Below, piece after piece: positions 15,193 to 23,223 of a stretch of DNA of 64,000 nt. Origin of the DNA: Pseudomonadota bacterium (GTDB lineage: Bacteria; Bdellovibrionota; UBA1018; CAIMNF01); contig JAIXWV010000028.1 in NCBI GenBank assembly GCA_027491115.1, positions 1 through 64,000 on the forward strand. The letters run 5' to 3'. Position 1 is the stretch's first letter, and each line of letters begins with the position of its first letter. Under the pieces are notes generated by a model. The model made no database searches, had not been told where the DNA came from, and saw only the letters and a list, made by a program, of their open reading frames with translations. Position numbers and translations under genes: made by a program.

Positions 15193-16150
15193 GGTGCTCG
15201 CTTCCCGGATCGATCTTGAACTCCAGGCGGGTCACGAAGATCGATTCTGAAGGAGTGAAGCCGGCCTTTCCTCCACACTTTTCCATCAAGGTGCGGATGA
15301 GGTACAGCCCCACACCGGCGCCCTGCGACTCAGGCCCGCGGTAGAACAATTTTCCGAGTTGATCGGGATTTCCGGTGAAAGTGGAGTTCCGATGGAACAC
15401 TTCAAGTCGGTACCCGGCACCTTCGCACCGCCCCTTCAACTCAAGGAGCGTGGGTGCATTCCGGGTGTATTTGATGGCGTTGTCGAGAGAGTTCCTGAGA
15501 ATCACCATGAGTGCCGAAGGGTCGACCTGGATAAACGCTTCCTCAATCTCGGTGATGAGCTGCATCCGTCCCTCGTTCAGCGAGTAATGTGGCAGGATGC
15601 GGGTTTGAATGAAGTTACGGATCCGGACCGACTGGAGAGTGAGGCCTCCTCCTCCCTCAATCCTCGCGAGCTCCAGGGTCTGTTGGACCTGACCCTCGAG
15701 TCTGCCGACATCCTCGAGCAAACGGTTCAAAAAAGGCGTGTGCTTGGGGTTGTCCTCGATGTCTTTTAAGGCCTCCGCTTGCAGACGGATGCTGGTAAGT
15801 GGAGTCCGGAGTTCGTGGGTCACCGATGCGAAAAAAGCCTCCAAGCTCCGGGAACGGCGGGTGTCGCGGGCAAAAGCAAACAACAGGACGCCGTTCGTGA
15901 CCAGGATCAGCAGGATGAACGTCCCGGACTCGGCAGCGATCATTCTCGTGGTCTTGTCGAGTCTCGATTGGACCTTGTGGGGAGCCACTCCGAGCTGGGA
16001 TTCGAGGCTTGCAATCTCTTCGCCCTGTTGACGGAGCAAGGTCCCCCACCAAAGCGCCAGAATCAGAAGCGTGGTCATCCAAAGGCCCTGGGTCAGCACC
16101 AGGAGCTTGAATCTCCGATCCGGCTTCTTGATGAAATCGCCCCGACTCAT
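15182..16150 (-). CDS. Sensor histidine kinase inside the heme operon
   Basis: This 322-residue membrane kinase has two transmembrane segments (residues about 16-36 and 76-95) flanking a short periplasmic loop of about 40 residues, too small for a ligand-binding fold. The H box VTHELRTPLTS has phosphorylatable H112. The N box (NSLDNAIKYT) and the G2-like motif (GAGVGLYLIRTLMEKCGG) are present. The G1 box, normally D-x-G-x-G, is replaced by a region around HRNSTFTGNPDQLG, so ATP binding may be altered. There is no HAMP domain. The signal could be sensed in the membrane (redox, porphyrin or envelope stress); the sequence does not say which. Confidence 0.9.
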   Translation of the reverse strand: MSRGDFIKKPDRRFKLLVLTQGLWMTTLLILALWWGTLLRQQGEEIASLESQLGVAPHKVQSRLDKTTRMIAAESGTFILLILVTNGVLLFAFARDTRRSRSLEAFFASVTHELRTPLTSIRLQAEALKDIEDNPKHTPFLNRLLEDVGRLEGQVQQTLELARIEGGGGLTLQSVRIRNFIQTRILPHYSLNEGRMQLITEIEEAFIQVDPSALMVILRNSLDNAIKYTRNAPTLLELKGRCEGAGYRLEVFHRNSTFTGNPDQLGKLFYRGPESQGAGVGLYLIRTLMEKCGGKAGFTPSESIFVTRLEFKIDPGSEHHGA

Positions 16151-16157
16151 TCCGTGA

Positions 16158-17453
16158 TCAACCCCTGACTTTTTTGAAGGCTTTTTCGGTCGCAGACATG
16201 GCGAAATCCAAATCCTTACCGGTGTGAGCGGTGCTCAGGAAACCCACTTCGTATCCGCTTGGAGCGAAGTAAACGCCTTCGTCGAGCATGGCGTGGAAGA
16301 TCCGCGCATAGTTGGCTTTTTGGTCAGCCGGGATCGATTCGATCCGACGAACGGGACCCGCGTCCCCACAAACCATCCATGAGATCGATCCGAACGACGC
16401 GATCGAGACCGGGAAGGGAAGATGACGATTGGCCAGATTCTGGAGTCCCCCGACGAGGCACTCTCCCATGGACGCAAGTTGCGGATACGGATTGTCGCGC
16501 TGGATTTTTCTCAGCATCGCATGACCAGCCTGCATGGCGACCGGATTGGCCGATAACGTCCCTGCCTGGTAGACCGGGCCCGAAGGTGCGACCATTTCCA
16601 TGATCTCCTTCTTGCCGCCGTAAGCTCCGACCGGCATGCCGCCACCGATGATTTTACCGTAGGTCACGAGGTCAGGAGTGATTCCGGTGATCTCCGCCAT
16701 CCCTCCGAGTGCGGTCCTGAAACCCGAAATCACCTCGTCGAAAATCAGGAGTGCCCCGTGTTTCTTGCAAAGCGCGGCGAGCTTCTGCAGGAACTCCTTG
16801 CGCTGAAGCAGGAGGCCGTTGTTGGCCGGGAGTGGTTCGATGATGGCGGCTGCGAGCTTCGCTCCGTGCATTTCGAAAGCCTGTTCGAGTGCTGACTCGT
16901 CATCCAAGGGGAGCACCAGGGTTTCTGATGCGGTGGCAGCCGAGATGCCTGCACTGTCCGGAGAAGCCATTTCCGCGAGGCCAGAGCCCGCACGGACGAG
17001 AAGGGAGTCGACGTGCCCATGGTAGCAACCGTCGAATTTCAGGATCCAATCGCGACGGGTGAAGCCACGTGCCAGCCGGATGGCCGACATGACGGCCTCG
17101 GTTCCGGAACTAACGAAGCGGACCATTTGAAGATGCGGAATGGCCCGGATCAGGTCTTCAGCGAACTCGAGCGAGTAGCGCTCCGCCGTTCCGTAGGACC
17201 ATCCTCTCGAGAGCGCACCTTCGATGGCGCTCTTGATCTCAGGATCCTGGTGTCCGAAGAGCAGAGGCCCCCAGCTCATGCAGAAATCCAGATAAGAGTT
17301 GCCGTCCTCGTCGCGGAGCCAGGCGCCTTTCGCCGATTCGACGAACACCGGAGCTCCACCCACTCCACGGAATCCGCGCACCGGAGAGTGCACGCCTCCC
17401 GGAGCGGTGAGTTTTGCGCGTTCAAACAAAGCTTGCGATTGATCGTGTTTCAT
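16158..17453 (-). CDS. hemL: Glutamate-1-semialdehyde 2,1-aminomutase
   Basis: The start is taken at the ATG at 17453, which overlaps the hemB stop (ATGA) and gives 431 residues, the family length. Family features are PGGVHSPVRGF near the N-terminus, the SSGTEAVMSAIRLARG cofactor-binding stretch, FDEVISGFR, and the pyridoxal-phosphate lysine in TYGKIIGGGMPVGAYGG. It converts glutamate-1-semialdehyde to 5-aminolevulinate, the second step of the C5 pathway that hemA starts. Confidence 0.96.
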   Translation of the reverse strand: MKHDQSQALFERAKLTAPGGVHSPVRGFRGVGGAPVFVESAKGAWLRDEDGNSYLDFCMSWGPLLFGHQDPEIKSAIEGALSRGWSYGTAERYSLEFAEDLIRAIPHLQMVRFVSSGTEAVMSAIRLARGFTRRDWILKFDGCYHGHVDSLLVRAGSGLAEMASPDSAGISAATASETLVLPLDDESALEQAFEMHGAKLAAAIIEPLPANNGLLLQRKEFLQKLAALCKKHGALLIFDEVISGFRTALGGMAEITGITPDLVTYGKIIGGGMPVGAYGGKKEIMEMVAPSGPVYQAGTLSANPVAMQAGHAMLRKIQRDNPYPQLASMGECLVGGLQNLANRHLPFPVSIASFGSISWMVCGDAGPVRRIESIPADQKANYARIFHAMLDEGVYFAPSGYEVGFLSTAHTGKDLDFAMSATEKAFKKVRG

Positions 17454-18430
17454 TTGCTCTCCATCCAATCCCGCGCATGGCGCGCGCCGTAAGTGATGAT
17501 CATTTCCGCGCCGGCACGGAAAAATGCCGTCCACGACTCGAGGTGCGCCCTGCGCCCGTCGATCAGACCCTTTTCAGCCATGAGTTCCACAGCCGCATAT
17601 TCGCCACTGACTTCGTAAACCGCCCAGGGAAGCGGAATCCTGTCGGACAGGTCCCGGATGACGTCCAGATAGGGCAATCCCGGCTTCACCATCAGGATGT
17701 CTGCGCCTTCGTCCATGTCCCGGACACTGGACAGGTAGGCGTCGGACGGATTCGCGGGGTCGATCTGATAGGTCGCACGGTCCTTGATCTTCAGCTCACC
17801 CTTGGGGGCTGAATCGGCGGCTGCACGGAAGGGGCCGTAAAATCCGGAGTGGAACTTCGCCGAGTAACTCATAATGAGGGTTCTATGGAAACCGTGGGCA
17901 TCCAGTTTTTCGCGGATGGCGGCAATCCGGTGATCCATCATGTCGCTCGGAGCGACACAATCGGCGCCGGCCCGGGCGAACGCCAGGGCAGCGTCCGCGA
18001 GGGCTTCGACGGTTTCGTGATTCATCACATGGTCGTGCGAGTCGTTCAGGATCCCGCAGTGGCCGTGGGTTGTGTAGGAGCAGAGACACACATCAACTGC
18101 AAGGAAGACCTCCTGTCCGAAACGCTTCTTGATCGCTGCGATCTGACTTGCGGTGAAAGAAGGGTCGAAGTTCCGGTCGGCCTTGGAGGCGGGGACGCCG
18201 AAAAGCAAAAAGCTCTTCACGCCTTTTTCGAGGTCACGTTCGATCTGCTTGATCAGGGTGAACGGGGTTTCGCGGTAGACACCCGTAAGACCCGGAACCG
18301 GTTCTTTGTTGGGAATGCCCTCCACCACAAAAAGAGGTTGGATGAGTTTCAGCGGATCGATGGTCACTTCACGAGTGAGGTTCCGGAGAACCGGGCTTTG
18401 GCGGATCCTGCGATAGCCTTCGGGAAACAT
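17450..18430 (-). CDS. hemB: Delta-aminolevulinic acid dehydratase (porphobilinogen synthase)
   Basis: At 326 residues it is full length. The zinc-binding cysteine motif DVCLCSYTTHGHCG identifies the Zn-dependent class. Catalytic lysines are seen in SYSAKFHSGFYGPFR and in LMVKPGLPYLD. It condenses two 5-aminolevulinate molecules to porphobilinogen. The gene starts 3 bases after the hemCD stop and overlaps hemL by 4 bases. Confidence 0.96.
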   Translation of the reverse strand: MFPEGYRRIRQSPVLRNLTREVTIDPLKLIQPLFVVEGIPNKEPVPGLTGVYRETPFTLIKQIERDLEKGVKSFLLFGVPASKADRNFDPSFTASQIAAIKKRFGQEVFLAVDVCLCSYTTHGHCGILNDSHDHVMNHETVEALADAALAFARAGADCVAPSDMMDHRIAAIREKLDAHGFHRTLIMSYSAKFHSGFYGPFRAAADSAPKGELKIKDRATYQIDPANPSDAYLSSVRDMDEGADILMVKPGLPYLDVIRDLSDRIPLPWAVYEVSGEYAAVELMAEKGLIDGRRAHLESWTAFFRAGAEMIITYGARHARDWMESK

Positions 18431-18433
18431 GGT

Positions 18434-19939
18434 TTACTCCACGGAAAGAATGACCGGTTCCATCCCGATTTCGGCCAATTTCTCCTTGATCAGTTGAGCG
18501 GTCCGTCCGGGGCCGCAAGCGTGGGTCTTGCCCTTGAAAACTTCGGATCCCACCTTACTCCAAAGTTCCTGAAAGGGTAAGCCGGAACTCCAGTAAATGC
18601 GGTCGTTTTCGATGAATTTGCGGGGAACTTCACGGAAGCGATGGGTGTAAGTCGCCAACAACACGGTTCCGGATGCAGGCGGGCTCTGGGTGTGACTGAG
18701 GAAGGTGAAATGCTTCCCTTCAAAGCCGAGCAGGGCCTTCCGCATGAAAGGCGTCATGGATTCGAATCCCTGGCCGTCGAGGGAGCCCTCGACCCACAGG
18801 CCTTGGCGGGCCAGCTTGAACCAGCTCTGGGTGCCCGAGACCCAGATCCTGGTTCCGACTCTTTTCAGCGATTCTGCTGAATCGAGGTGGTCGAAGGCAC
18901 GGGTGTGGGCGATGAAAACCGGCGCTTGGCATTCTAACAAGTTTTTTTCACGAGCTCCGGTGGCCATTCTCTCGAAATCGAATACGTCTCCTGCTTCGAT
19001 CCGTGTGAAATCGATGTCCTGCGGTCGGGGATGACCTCGGGTTTCTTCCACGCGGGTTCCGTCGGGCTTGACCCCTTTGATGAAGAGCGCGCCGGACGCC
19101 ATACGACTCGCACCGAGTTTTTGATGGCAACCGCCTCCCCACTCCTCGAGGATTTCGCGCTCGGCACGGACCGCTTCGAGGGTTCCCGGGTGATGAAGAC
19201 GCTCGATGCAGGCGATCACTTCCGGACGGTCGGAACGGGTCTCGATGGCGAGAGCGCCCTGTGCGGGGGCTGACGGGCAGGTCTTGAGCGGCAACACCAT
19301 CATCCGGGTGTTTTGGAGCAGTCGCCGCAGTTCGATCGAAGCGGTGGGGTCCTTGGCCAGGCGCTCGAGCCCGGCGAAGGCGAGGACGACTCCGTCGAGT
19401 TTTCTTTCGTGACCTTCGGGCTCGTGAACGCGGGACAGGCGGGTGTTCACATTTCCGCGGATTTCGATGAACTGGAGATGCGGTTCGGATTCTGGTTGGA
19501 CTCGTGGAAGCGCCAGCTTCAGAAATTCCGGAATCAGGGTCAACCTGCGTGGAGACGAGGTTCCGATCCGCACTGGCAAGCCGTTCCGGATCCGGTCTGT
19601 CACGGATTCATGAAACAGGATCACATCATGGGCCAACTCACGCTCCGGGACGGCGGCCAGACGGATCGCGGGTGGACGGTCGATGCTCAGATCCTTCATC
19701 GAATGCACGGTGAAGTCCACCGAGCCGTCGAGCAGGGCATGGTCCAATTCCGCGGTGAAAAATTCCTTACCCTCGATCTGACTCAATGGTTTGTCGAGGA
19801 TCACGTCTCCACGGGTCTCGATGCCGACGAGTTCTACGCGAACTCCCGGGTTCAACCGTTCCACTTCCCGCGCTACCCAGGAGCTCTGGGCCACGGCGAG
19901 GAGTGATTTGCGGGTTCCGAGTTTCAGAATCGACATCAT
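18434..19939 (-). CDS. hemC: Porphobilinogen deaminase fused to a uroporphyrinogen-III synthase-like domain (HemCD)
   Basis: The 501-residue product is much longer than HemC alone (about 310). The first 300 residues are a complete HemC: LGTRKSLLAVAQSSWVA, VHSMKDLS with the catalytic Asp, and GGGCHQKLGA with the dipyrromethane-anchoring Cys. The remaining about 190 residues begin with CQAPVFIAHTRAFDH and end with THACGPGRTAQLIKEKLAEIGMEPVI. That end resembles the closing segment of HemD (G-x-x-T-A-x-x-L-x-x-x-G). HemD would cyclise the tetrapyrrole that HemC makes. The HemD part is short and divergent (usual 240-260), so its activity is inferred. No separate hemD is present in this operon. An ATG doublet (MMS) opens the gene. 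Confidence 0.88.
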   Translation of the reverse strand: MMSILKLGTRKSLLAVAQSSWVAREVERLNPGVRVELVGIETRGDVILDKPLSQIEGKEFFTAELDHALLDGSVDFTVHSMKDLSIDRPPAIRLAAVPERELAHDVILFHESVTDRIRNGLPVRIGTSSPRRLTLIPEFLKLALPRVQPESEPHLQFIEIRGNVNTRLSRVHEPEGHERKLDGVVLAFAGLERLAKDPTASIELRRLLQNTRMMVLPLKTCPSAPAQGALAIETRSDRPEVIACIERLHHPGTLEAVRAEREILEEWGGGCHQKLGASRMASGALFIKGVKPDGTRVEETRGHPRPQDIDFTRIEAGDVFDFERMATGAREKNLLECQAPVFIAHTRAFDHLDSAESLKRVGTRIWVSGTQSWFKLARQGLWVEGSLDGQGFESMTPFMRKALLGFEGKHFTFLSHTQSPPASGTVLLATYTHRFREVPRKFIENDRIYWSSGLPFQELWSKVGSEVFKGKTHACGPGRTAQLIKEKLAEIGMEPVILSVE

Positions 19940-19942
19940 GAT

Positions 19943-20845
19943 TCAGTTGAAGTAGGCCAGATCTTCCCAGCCGTGATGGATGTGGATCGAGCGGGCCAGA
20001 GAGCGCAGAAGAGCGCGCTGACGGCAGGCTTCCATTGCTTGGGAGATTTTCTTTTCGCGAAGCGAGCTCTGTTCCTTCTCGAGCGCGAACAAGTCAGAAA
20101 GGGTAAAGAGATCCGCTTCGTTCGCAGGCAGGTTCAGATCCTCAGATCGTCCCCCCAGGTGGAGCACCCGGGTTCCGGAATTCCGGTGGTGGAGAACCAG
20201 TTGGTCGAGCGGGGAACCGACCGGCGTGGCCAAGAGGATGATGTCTGCCGACGAGATCTCTGAAGGAAGATCTGCATCGGGGGCCAGAATGGTCACACCG
20301 GCATACCCCTTCTGATGCAAGGACACTTGGAGTTCCATCAAGCGTTCAGTCGAACGATTGAAGACCTTGAGACCCGCATCTGCAAAATAGGGGGCCACAC
20401 TCTTCGCAATCTGCCCTGCGCCGAGCAAGAGAACTTGGTTTGAAGGTTGAGGATCGAGCACCCGGCGAGCCAATGCACCGTAAGTGTTTCCACCGATTCC
20501 CTGGAGGTACTGTGCCCGGATTTCCTTGGTGTCCTCGAACAGGGTCTGGAACACGGAGTGCAGCTCGCTCGCCCGCTCGGGGTGGGCTGTAGAAAAATCG
20601 CGGAACGCGGTCTTCACTTGGCCGAAGACATCGGTTTCGCCTTTGATCTCGCTTTCGAGGCCCGAGGCGAAGCGCAGCAGGAACTCATATGCTTCTGCGC
20701 CCGAGAACCGGCGCCTGGGGGAACCCTCGATTTCCAAGGGACGGGCCGAGATTTTCAGGGTACGCTGACACGTGCGGATCTCAAAAACCGGTGTTTGCGG
20801 TTCAAGAGGTGCATGAGCTCGGTATTCCTCGATGTGAAGTTCCAT
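19943..20845 (-). CDS. hemA: Glutamyl-tRNA reductase, unusually short
   Basis: Two hallmarks are present: the catalytic cysteine in RTCQRTLKI (family STCNRTE) at residue 26, and SGLESEIKGETDVFGQVKTAF, matching the SGLxSxxxGExQIxGQVK signature. A nucleotide-binding motif LLLGAGQIAKSV follows. At 300 residues the protein is far shorter than the usual 410-430. The first about 25 residues before the catalytic cysteine are compressed and the C-terminal dimerisation domain is essentially missing. It reduces glutamyl-tRNA to glutamate-1-semialdehyde with NADPH. It is the first gene of the heme operon. An upstream in-frame TGA just before the ATG fixes the start. Confidence 0.88.
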   Translation of the reverse strand: MELHIEEYRAHAPLEPQTPVFEIRTCQRTLKISARPLEIEGSPRRRFSGAEAYEFLLRFASGLESEIKGETDVFGQVKTAFRDFSTAHPERASELHSVFQTLFEDTKEIRAQYLQGIGGNTYGALARRVLDPQPSNQVLLLGAGQIAKSVAPYFADAGLKVFNRSTERLMELQVSLHQKGYAGVTILAPDADLPSEISSADIILLATPVGSPLDQLVLHHRNSGTRVLHLGGRSEDLNLPANEADLFTLSDLFALEKEQSSLREKKISQAMEACRQRALLRSLARSIHIHHGWEDLAYFN

Positions 20846-20885
20846 AGGGATTCATCGAAGACCTTAACCTGATTCAGGGGTCCAA

Positions 20886-20903
20886 GTGTCATGGTTGTGT
20901 CAA
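20886..20903. promoter_or_regulatory. Pho-box-like direct repeat upstream of hemA
   Basis: Two 7-base direct repeats, GTGTCAT and GTGTCAA, are separated by 4 bases (GGTT). The 7-4-7 arrangement and the core TGTCA equal the classic PhoB box layout. It lies in the 101-base region between hemA and the divergent RNase HI gene, near the -35 position for a TAAGGT -10 box (20866-20861, minus strand). The operon encodes an OmpR/PhoB-type regulator. Confidence 0.5.
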
Positions 20904-20907
20904 AAAG

Positions 20908-20920
20908 GTGATCGAATCAC
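20908..20920. promoter_or_regulatory. Short palindrome GTGAT-CGA-ATCAC
   Basis: A 5-base inverted repeat with a 3-base centre lies beside the Pho-box-like repeat in the hemA/rnhA divergent region. It resembles half-sites of FNR-type sites but the spacing is one base short. Such a short match can occur by chance. Confidence 0.25.
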
Positions 20921-20946
20921 AAGTATCTTGATTCAAAGGAGAATTT

Positions 20947-21645
20947 TTGAGTACTGCATGGGTGTTGGTCTCGGATGGAGCGTGTTCCCAGAATCCCGGA
21001 CCGGGGGGTTGGGGACTCATCCTTTCGATCCCCGGAGTGGGAGTCCGGGAGTGGGGGGGGGCAGAGCCGGCATCCACCAACAATCGGATGGAGTTGTTCG
21101 GGTTTTACCGCGGGCTGCAGGAGGTGTTTCGAGCGGCCCAGGAGAGCTCTTCCCGGGAGCTCCGGGTGATTTCCGATTCCAAGTACGTCCTCGAGGGTGC
21201 CGAAAGGAATCTCAAGAATTGGTCCACCCAGGGTTGGAAGACCCGCGCGGGTGACGATGTGAAGAACCGCGACCTTTGGGAGAAGATCCTGAAAGGCCAG
21301 GAAGTGTTGGCCGGGCTGGGATTCCGGTTGAAGTACGAGTTGGTGAAGGGCCACGCCGGGAGCGAAGTCAACGAGCGTGCGGACCAGATCGCGGTCCGTT
21401 TCTCCAGAAATGAAGCGGTGGAGCTGTATTCAGGTGGCTTCGAGAATTATCCGGTTTCTTTCGTGACCGACGAAAAGTTCGAGCCGGTTTACCTGAGTTG
21501 GGTGGGAGGAAAACTCGGCCGTCACCGGACCTGGGAAGAGTGTCGGACCGCGGTGGAGGGTAAGGCCGGAGCGCGGTACAAGAAGATCAAAAACCGTCTG
21601 GAAGAAAGGGAAACCCTCGAAAACTGGGGTATTCCTCGAACCTAG
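20947..21645 (+). CDS. rnhA: Ribonuclease HI with C-terminal viroplasmin-like domain
   Basis: The start is a TTG at 20947 with AAAGGAG 6 bases upstream. Residues 1-150 are RNase HI with all active-site residues visible: Asp in SDGACSQNPGPGGWG, Glu in NNRMELFG, Asp in SDSKYV, and His and Asp in KGHAGSEVNERAD. Residues about 178-232 (YLSWVGGKLGRHRTWEECR, then GARYKK) match the small hybrid-binding (viroplasmin/Cauli_VI-like) domain. In eukaryotic RNase H1 that domain is N-terminal; here it is C-terminal. The enzyme removes RNA from RNA-DNA hybrids. The gene is divergent from hemA. Confidence 0.92.
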   Translation: MSTAWVLVSDGACSQNPGPGGWGLILSIPGVGVREWGGAEPASTNNRMELFGFYRGLQEVFRAAQESSSRELRVISDSKYVLEGAERNLKNWSTQGWKTRAGDDVKNRDLWEKILKGQEVLAGLGFRLKYELVKGHAGSEVNERADQIAVRFSRNEAVELYSGGFENYPVSFVTDEKFEPVYLSWVGGKLGRHRTWEECRTAVEGKAGARYKKIKNRLEERETLENWGIPRT

Positions 21646-21671
21646 ACCCCGCCTCGAAAAGGCGGTACAGT
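21643..21671 (+). promoter_or_regulatory. Promoter (TAGACC-17-TACAGT) for a leaderless mRNA
   Basis: TAGACC (21643-21648) and TACAGT (21666-21671) are 17 bases apart. Exactly 7 bases separate TACAGT from the ATG at 21679, with no Shine-Dalgarno sequence. The spacer contains a small hairpin (CGCCT/AGGCG) that may also end rnhA transcription. Confidence 0.55.
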
Positions 21672-21678
21672 CCTCGGT

Positions 21679-23223
21679 ATGGAAATGCTGATCAGCCGCA
21701 ATCCCCGCACCGGGTCTGTTTTGAAAGAAATCCCCAAAAGTCCGACCCATGACTTGCCGAAGGTTTTCGAGAGAGCCGCGCGAGCCCAGACGCTGTGGTC
21801 GAAACTCAGTGTCAAACAAAGGGCCAAGAAGCTGCTGCAACTTCGCGAGACCTTGTGCCGTCGGGTCGACGACGTCGCCCGGGTGATCCACGAGGAAAAC
21901 GGCAAGCCCCACATCGAGGCTTACATCTGCGAGATCCTGCCGGCCATCGAATTGCTCACGTATTTCGCGGGTATCGCACCGTCCAAGCTCCGGGACAAGA
22001 AAATCTCCCTCCGGAATCCGATCTTGCGTTATCGCAAGAGTTTCCTGACTTACGTTCCGCTCGGTACGGTGGCGGTGATTTCGCCTTGGAATTACCCGTT
22101 TTTTCTGGCTTTCGGTGATATCGCGGTCGCACTTCTGACCGGGAACGCGGTGGTTTTCAAGCCAAGCGAGTACAGCGCCCAGGTGGGGCAGATGATCCAG
22201 GATCTCTTCGACGAGGCAGGGTTTCCACGGGACATCCTTCAAACCTTGATGGGAGAAGGGGATCTCGGAGCCGCCATCATCGACCAGAAGCCCGCGAAGA
22301 TCTTTTTCACCGGCAGTGTCCGGACCGGGAAGGCCATCATGAAGCAAGCCTCCCAGCATCTGATCCCGGTCACCCTGGAGCTGGGCGGAAAAGACGCCAT
22401 GATCGTGCTTCCGGATGCGGATCTCGATTTCGCGACTTCGGCCGCACTTTGGGGCGGATTCACCAATTCCGGGCAGGCTTGCGCCTCGGTCGAGCGCCTG
22501 ATCGTTCATGAGTCCATCGCCAAACCTTTCGCCGAAATGCTGAAAGAGAAGGTGCTCCGCCTCACCCCGGGGATCGATCTCGGGGTCACCACCATGGACA
22601 AGCAGAAGGCGGTTTATGAGGACCAACTGAAAGACGCCAAGGAGCGCGGTGCCGAGTTCATCTGTGGCGGGATCATGAGCAGTGACCGGACCCGGATGAT
22701 TCCCACCCTCGTCGGCGGAAAAGGGATCGAAGAAACCCGCATTTACAATGAAGAAACCTTCGGGCCGGTGATCGCCATGACCACCTTCAAGTCGGTCCAA
22801 GAGGCGATCGAGAAAGCGAATCGAAGCGAATACGGATTGCTGGCCAGCGTGATCTCCACGAACATGGCTTTGGCCGAGGAGATCGCCCGGGAACTCCATG
22901 TGGGGTCCGTCATGATCAACGAGGTGATGTTCTCCGCGGGCTTGGCCGAGACCCCCTGGGGAGGGATGAAAGAAAGCGGATTCGGCAGGAAACACGCCGA
23001 AATGGGGTTGTTTGAATTTGTTCACGTCCGGCACATCAATCGACCAGCGGTCGGCCTCTTCACCTTCAAGTCATTGTGGTGGTTCCCTTATTCAGAAACC
23101 CAGCGAGATTTCTTCCGTTCCTGGATCCGTCTGTATCAGGGGGGAGTGTTTGAAAAGCTCACCCATCTGCCGCACTTTCTTTGGAGCATGACGAAGTTCT
23201 TGAAGAACGAGCCCCGCCTGTGA
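21679..23223 (+). CDS. NAD(P)-dependent aldehyde dehydrogenase
   Basis: At 514 residues it is a typical ALDH-superfamily enzyme: SPWNYPF cofactor motif, FTGSVRTGK, catalytic base Glu in LELGGKD and nucleophile Cys in GQACASVER, then EETFGPV and PWGGMKESGFGRKH. The last about 60 residues are an extra amphipathic, aromatic-rich tail (SLWWFPYSETQRDFF), like the membrane-associating ends of fatty/long-chain aldehyde dehydrogenases; that substrate class is inference. The ferredoxin gene's GTG start overlaps its stop codon. Confidence 0.92.
   Translation: MEMLISRNPRTGSVLKEIPKSPTHDLPKVFERAARAQTLWSKLSVKQRAKKLLQLRETLCRRVDDVARVIHEENGKPHIEAYICEILPAIELLTYFAGIAPSKLRDKKISLRNPILRYRKSFLTYVPLGTVAVISPWNYPFFLAFGDIAVALLTGNAVVFKPSEYSAQVGQMIQDLFDEAGFPRDILQTLMGEGDLGAAIIDQKPAKIFFTGSVRTGKAIMKQASQHLIPVTLELGGKDAMIVLPDADLDFATSAALWGGFTNSGQACASVERLIVHESIAKPFAEMLKEKVLRLTPGIDLGVTTMDKQKAVYEDQLKDAKERGAEFICGGIMSSDRTRMIPTLVGGKGIEETRIYNEETFGPVIAMTTFKSVQEAIEKANRSEYGLLASVISTNMALAEEIARELHVGSVMINEVMFSAGLAETPWGGMKESGFGRKHAEMGLFEFVHVRHINRPAVGLFTFKSLWWFPYSETQRDFFRSWIRLYQGGVFEKLTHLPHFLWSMTKFLKNEPRL

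Noticed and set aside
18745..18765. GGATTCGAATCCC, resembling a tRNA T-arm
   Set aside because: It lies in the hemCD coding sequence and no cloverleaf can be formed around it: there is no matching acceptor stem or anticodon arm.
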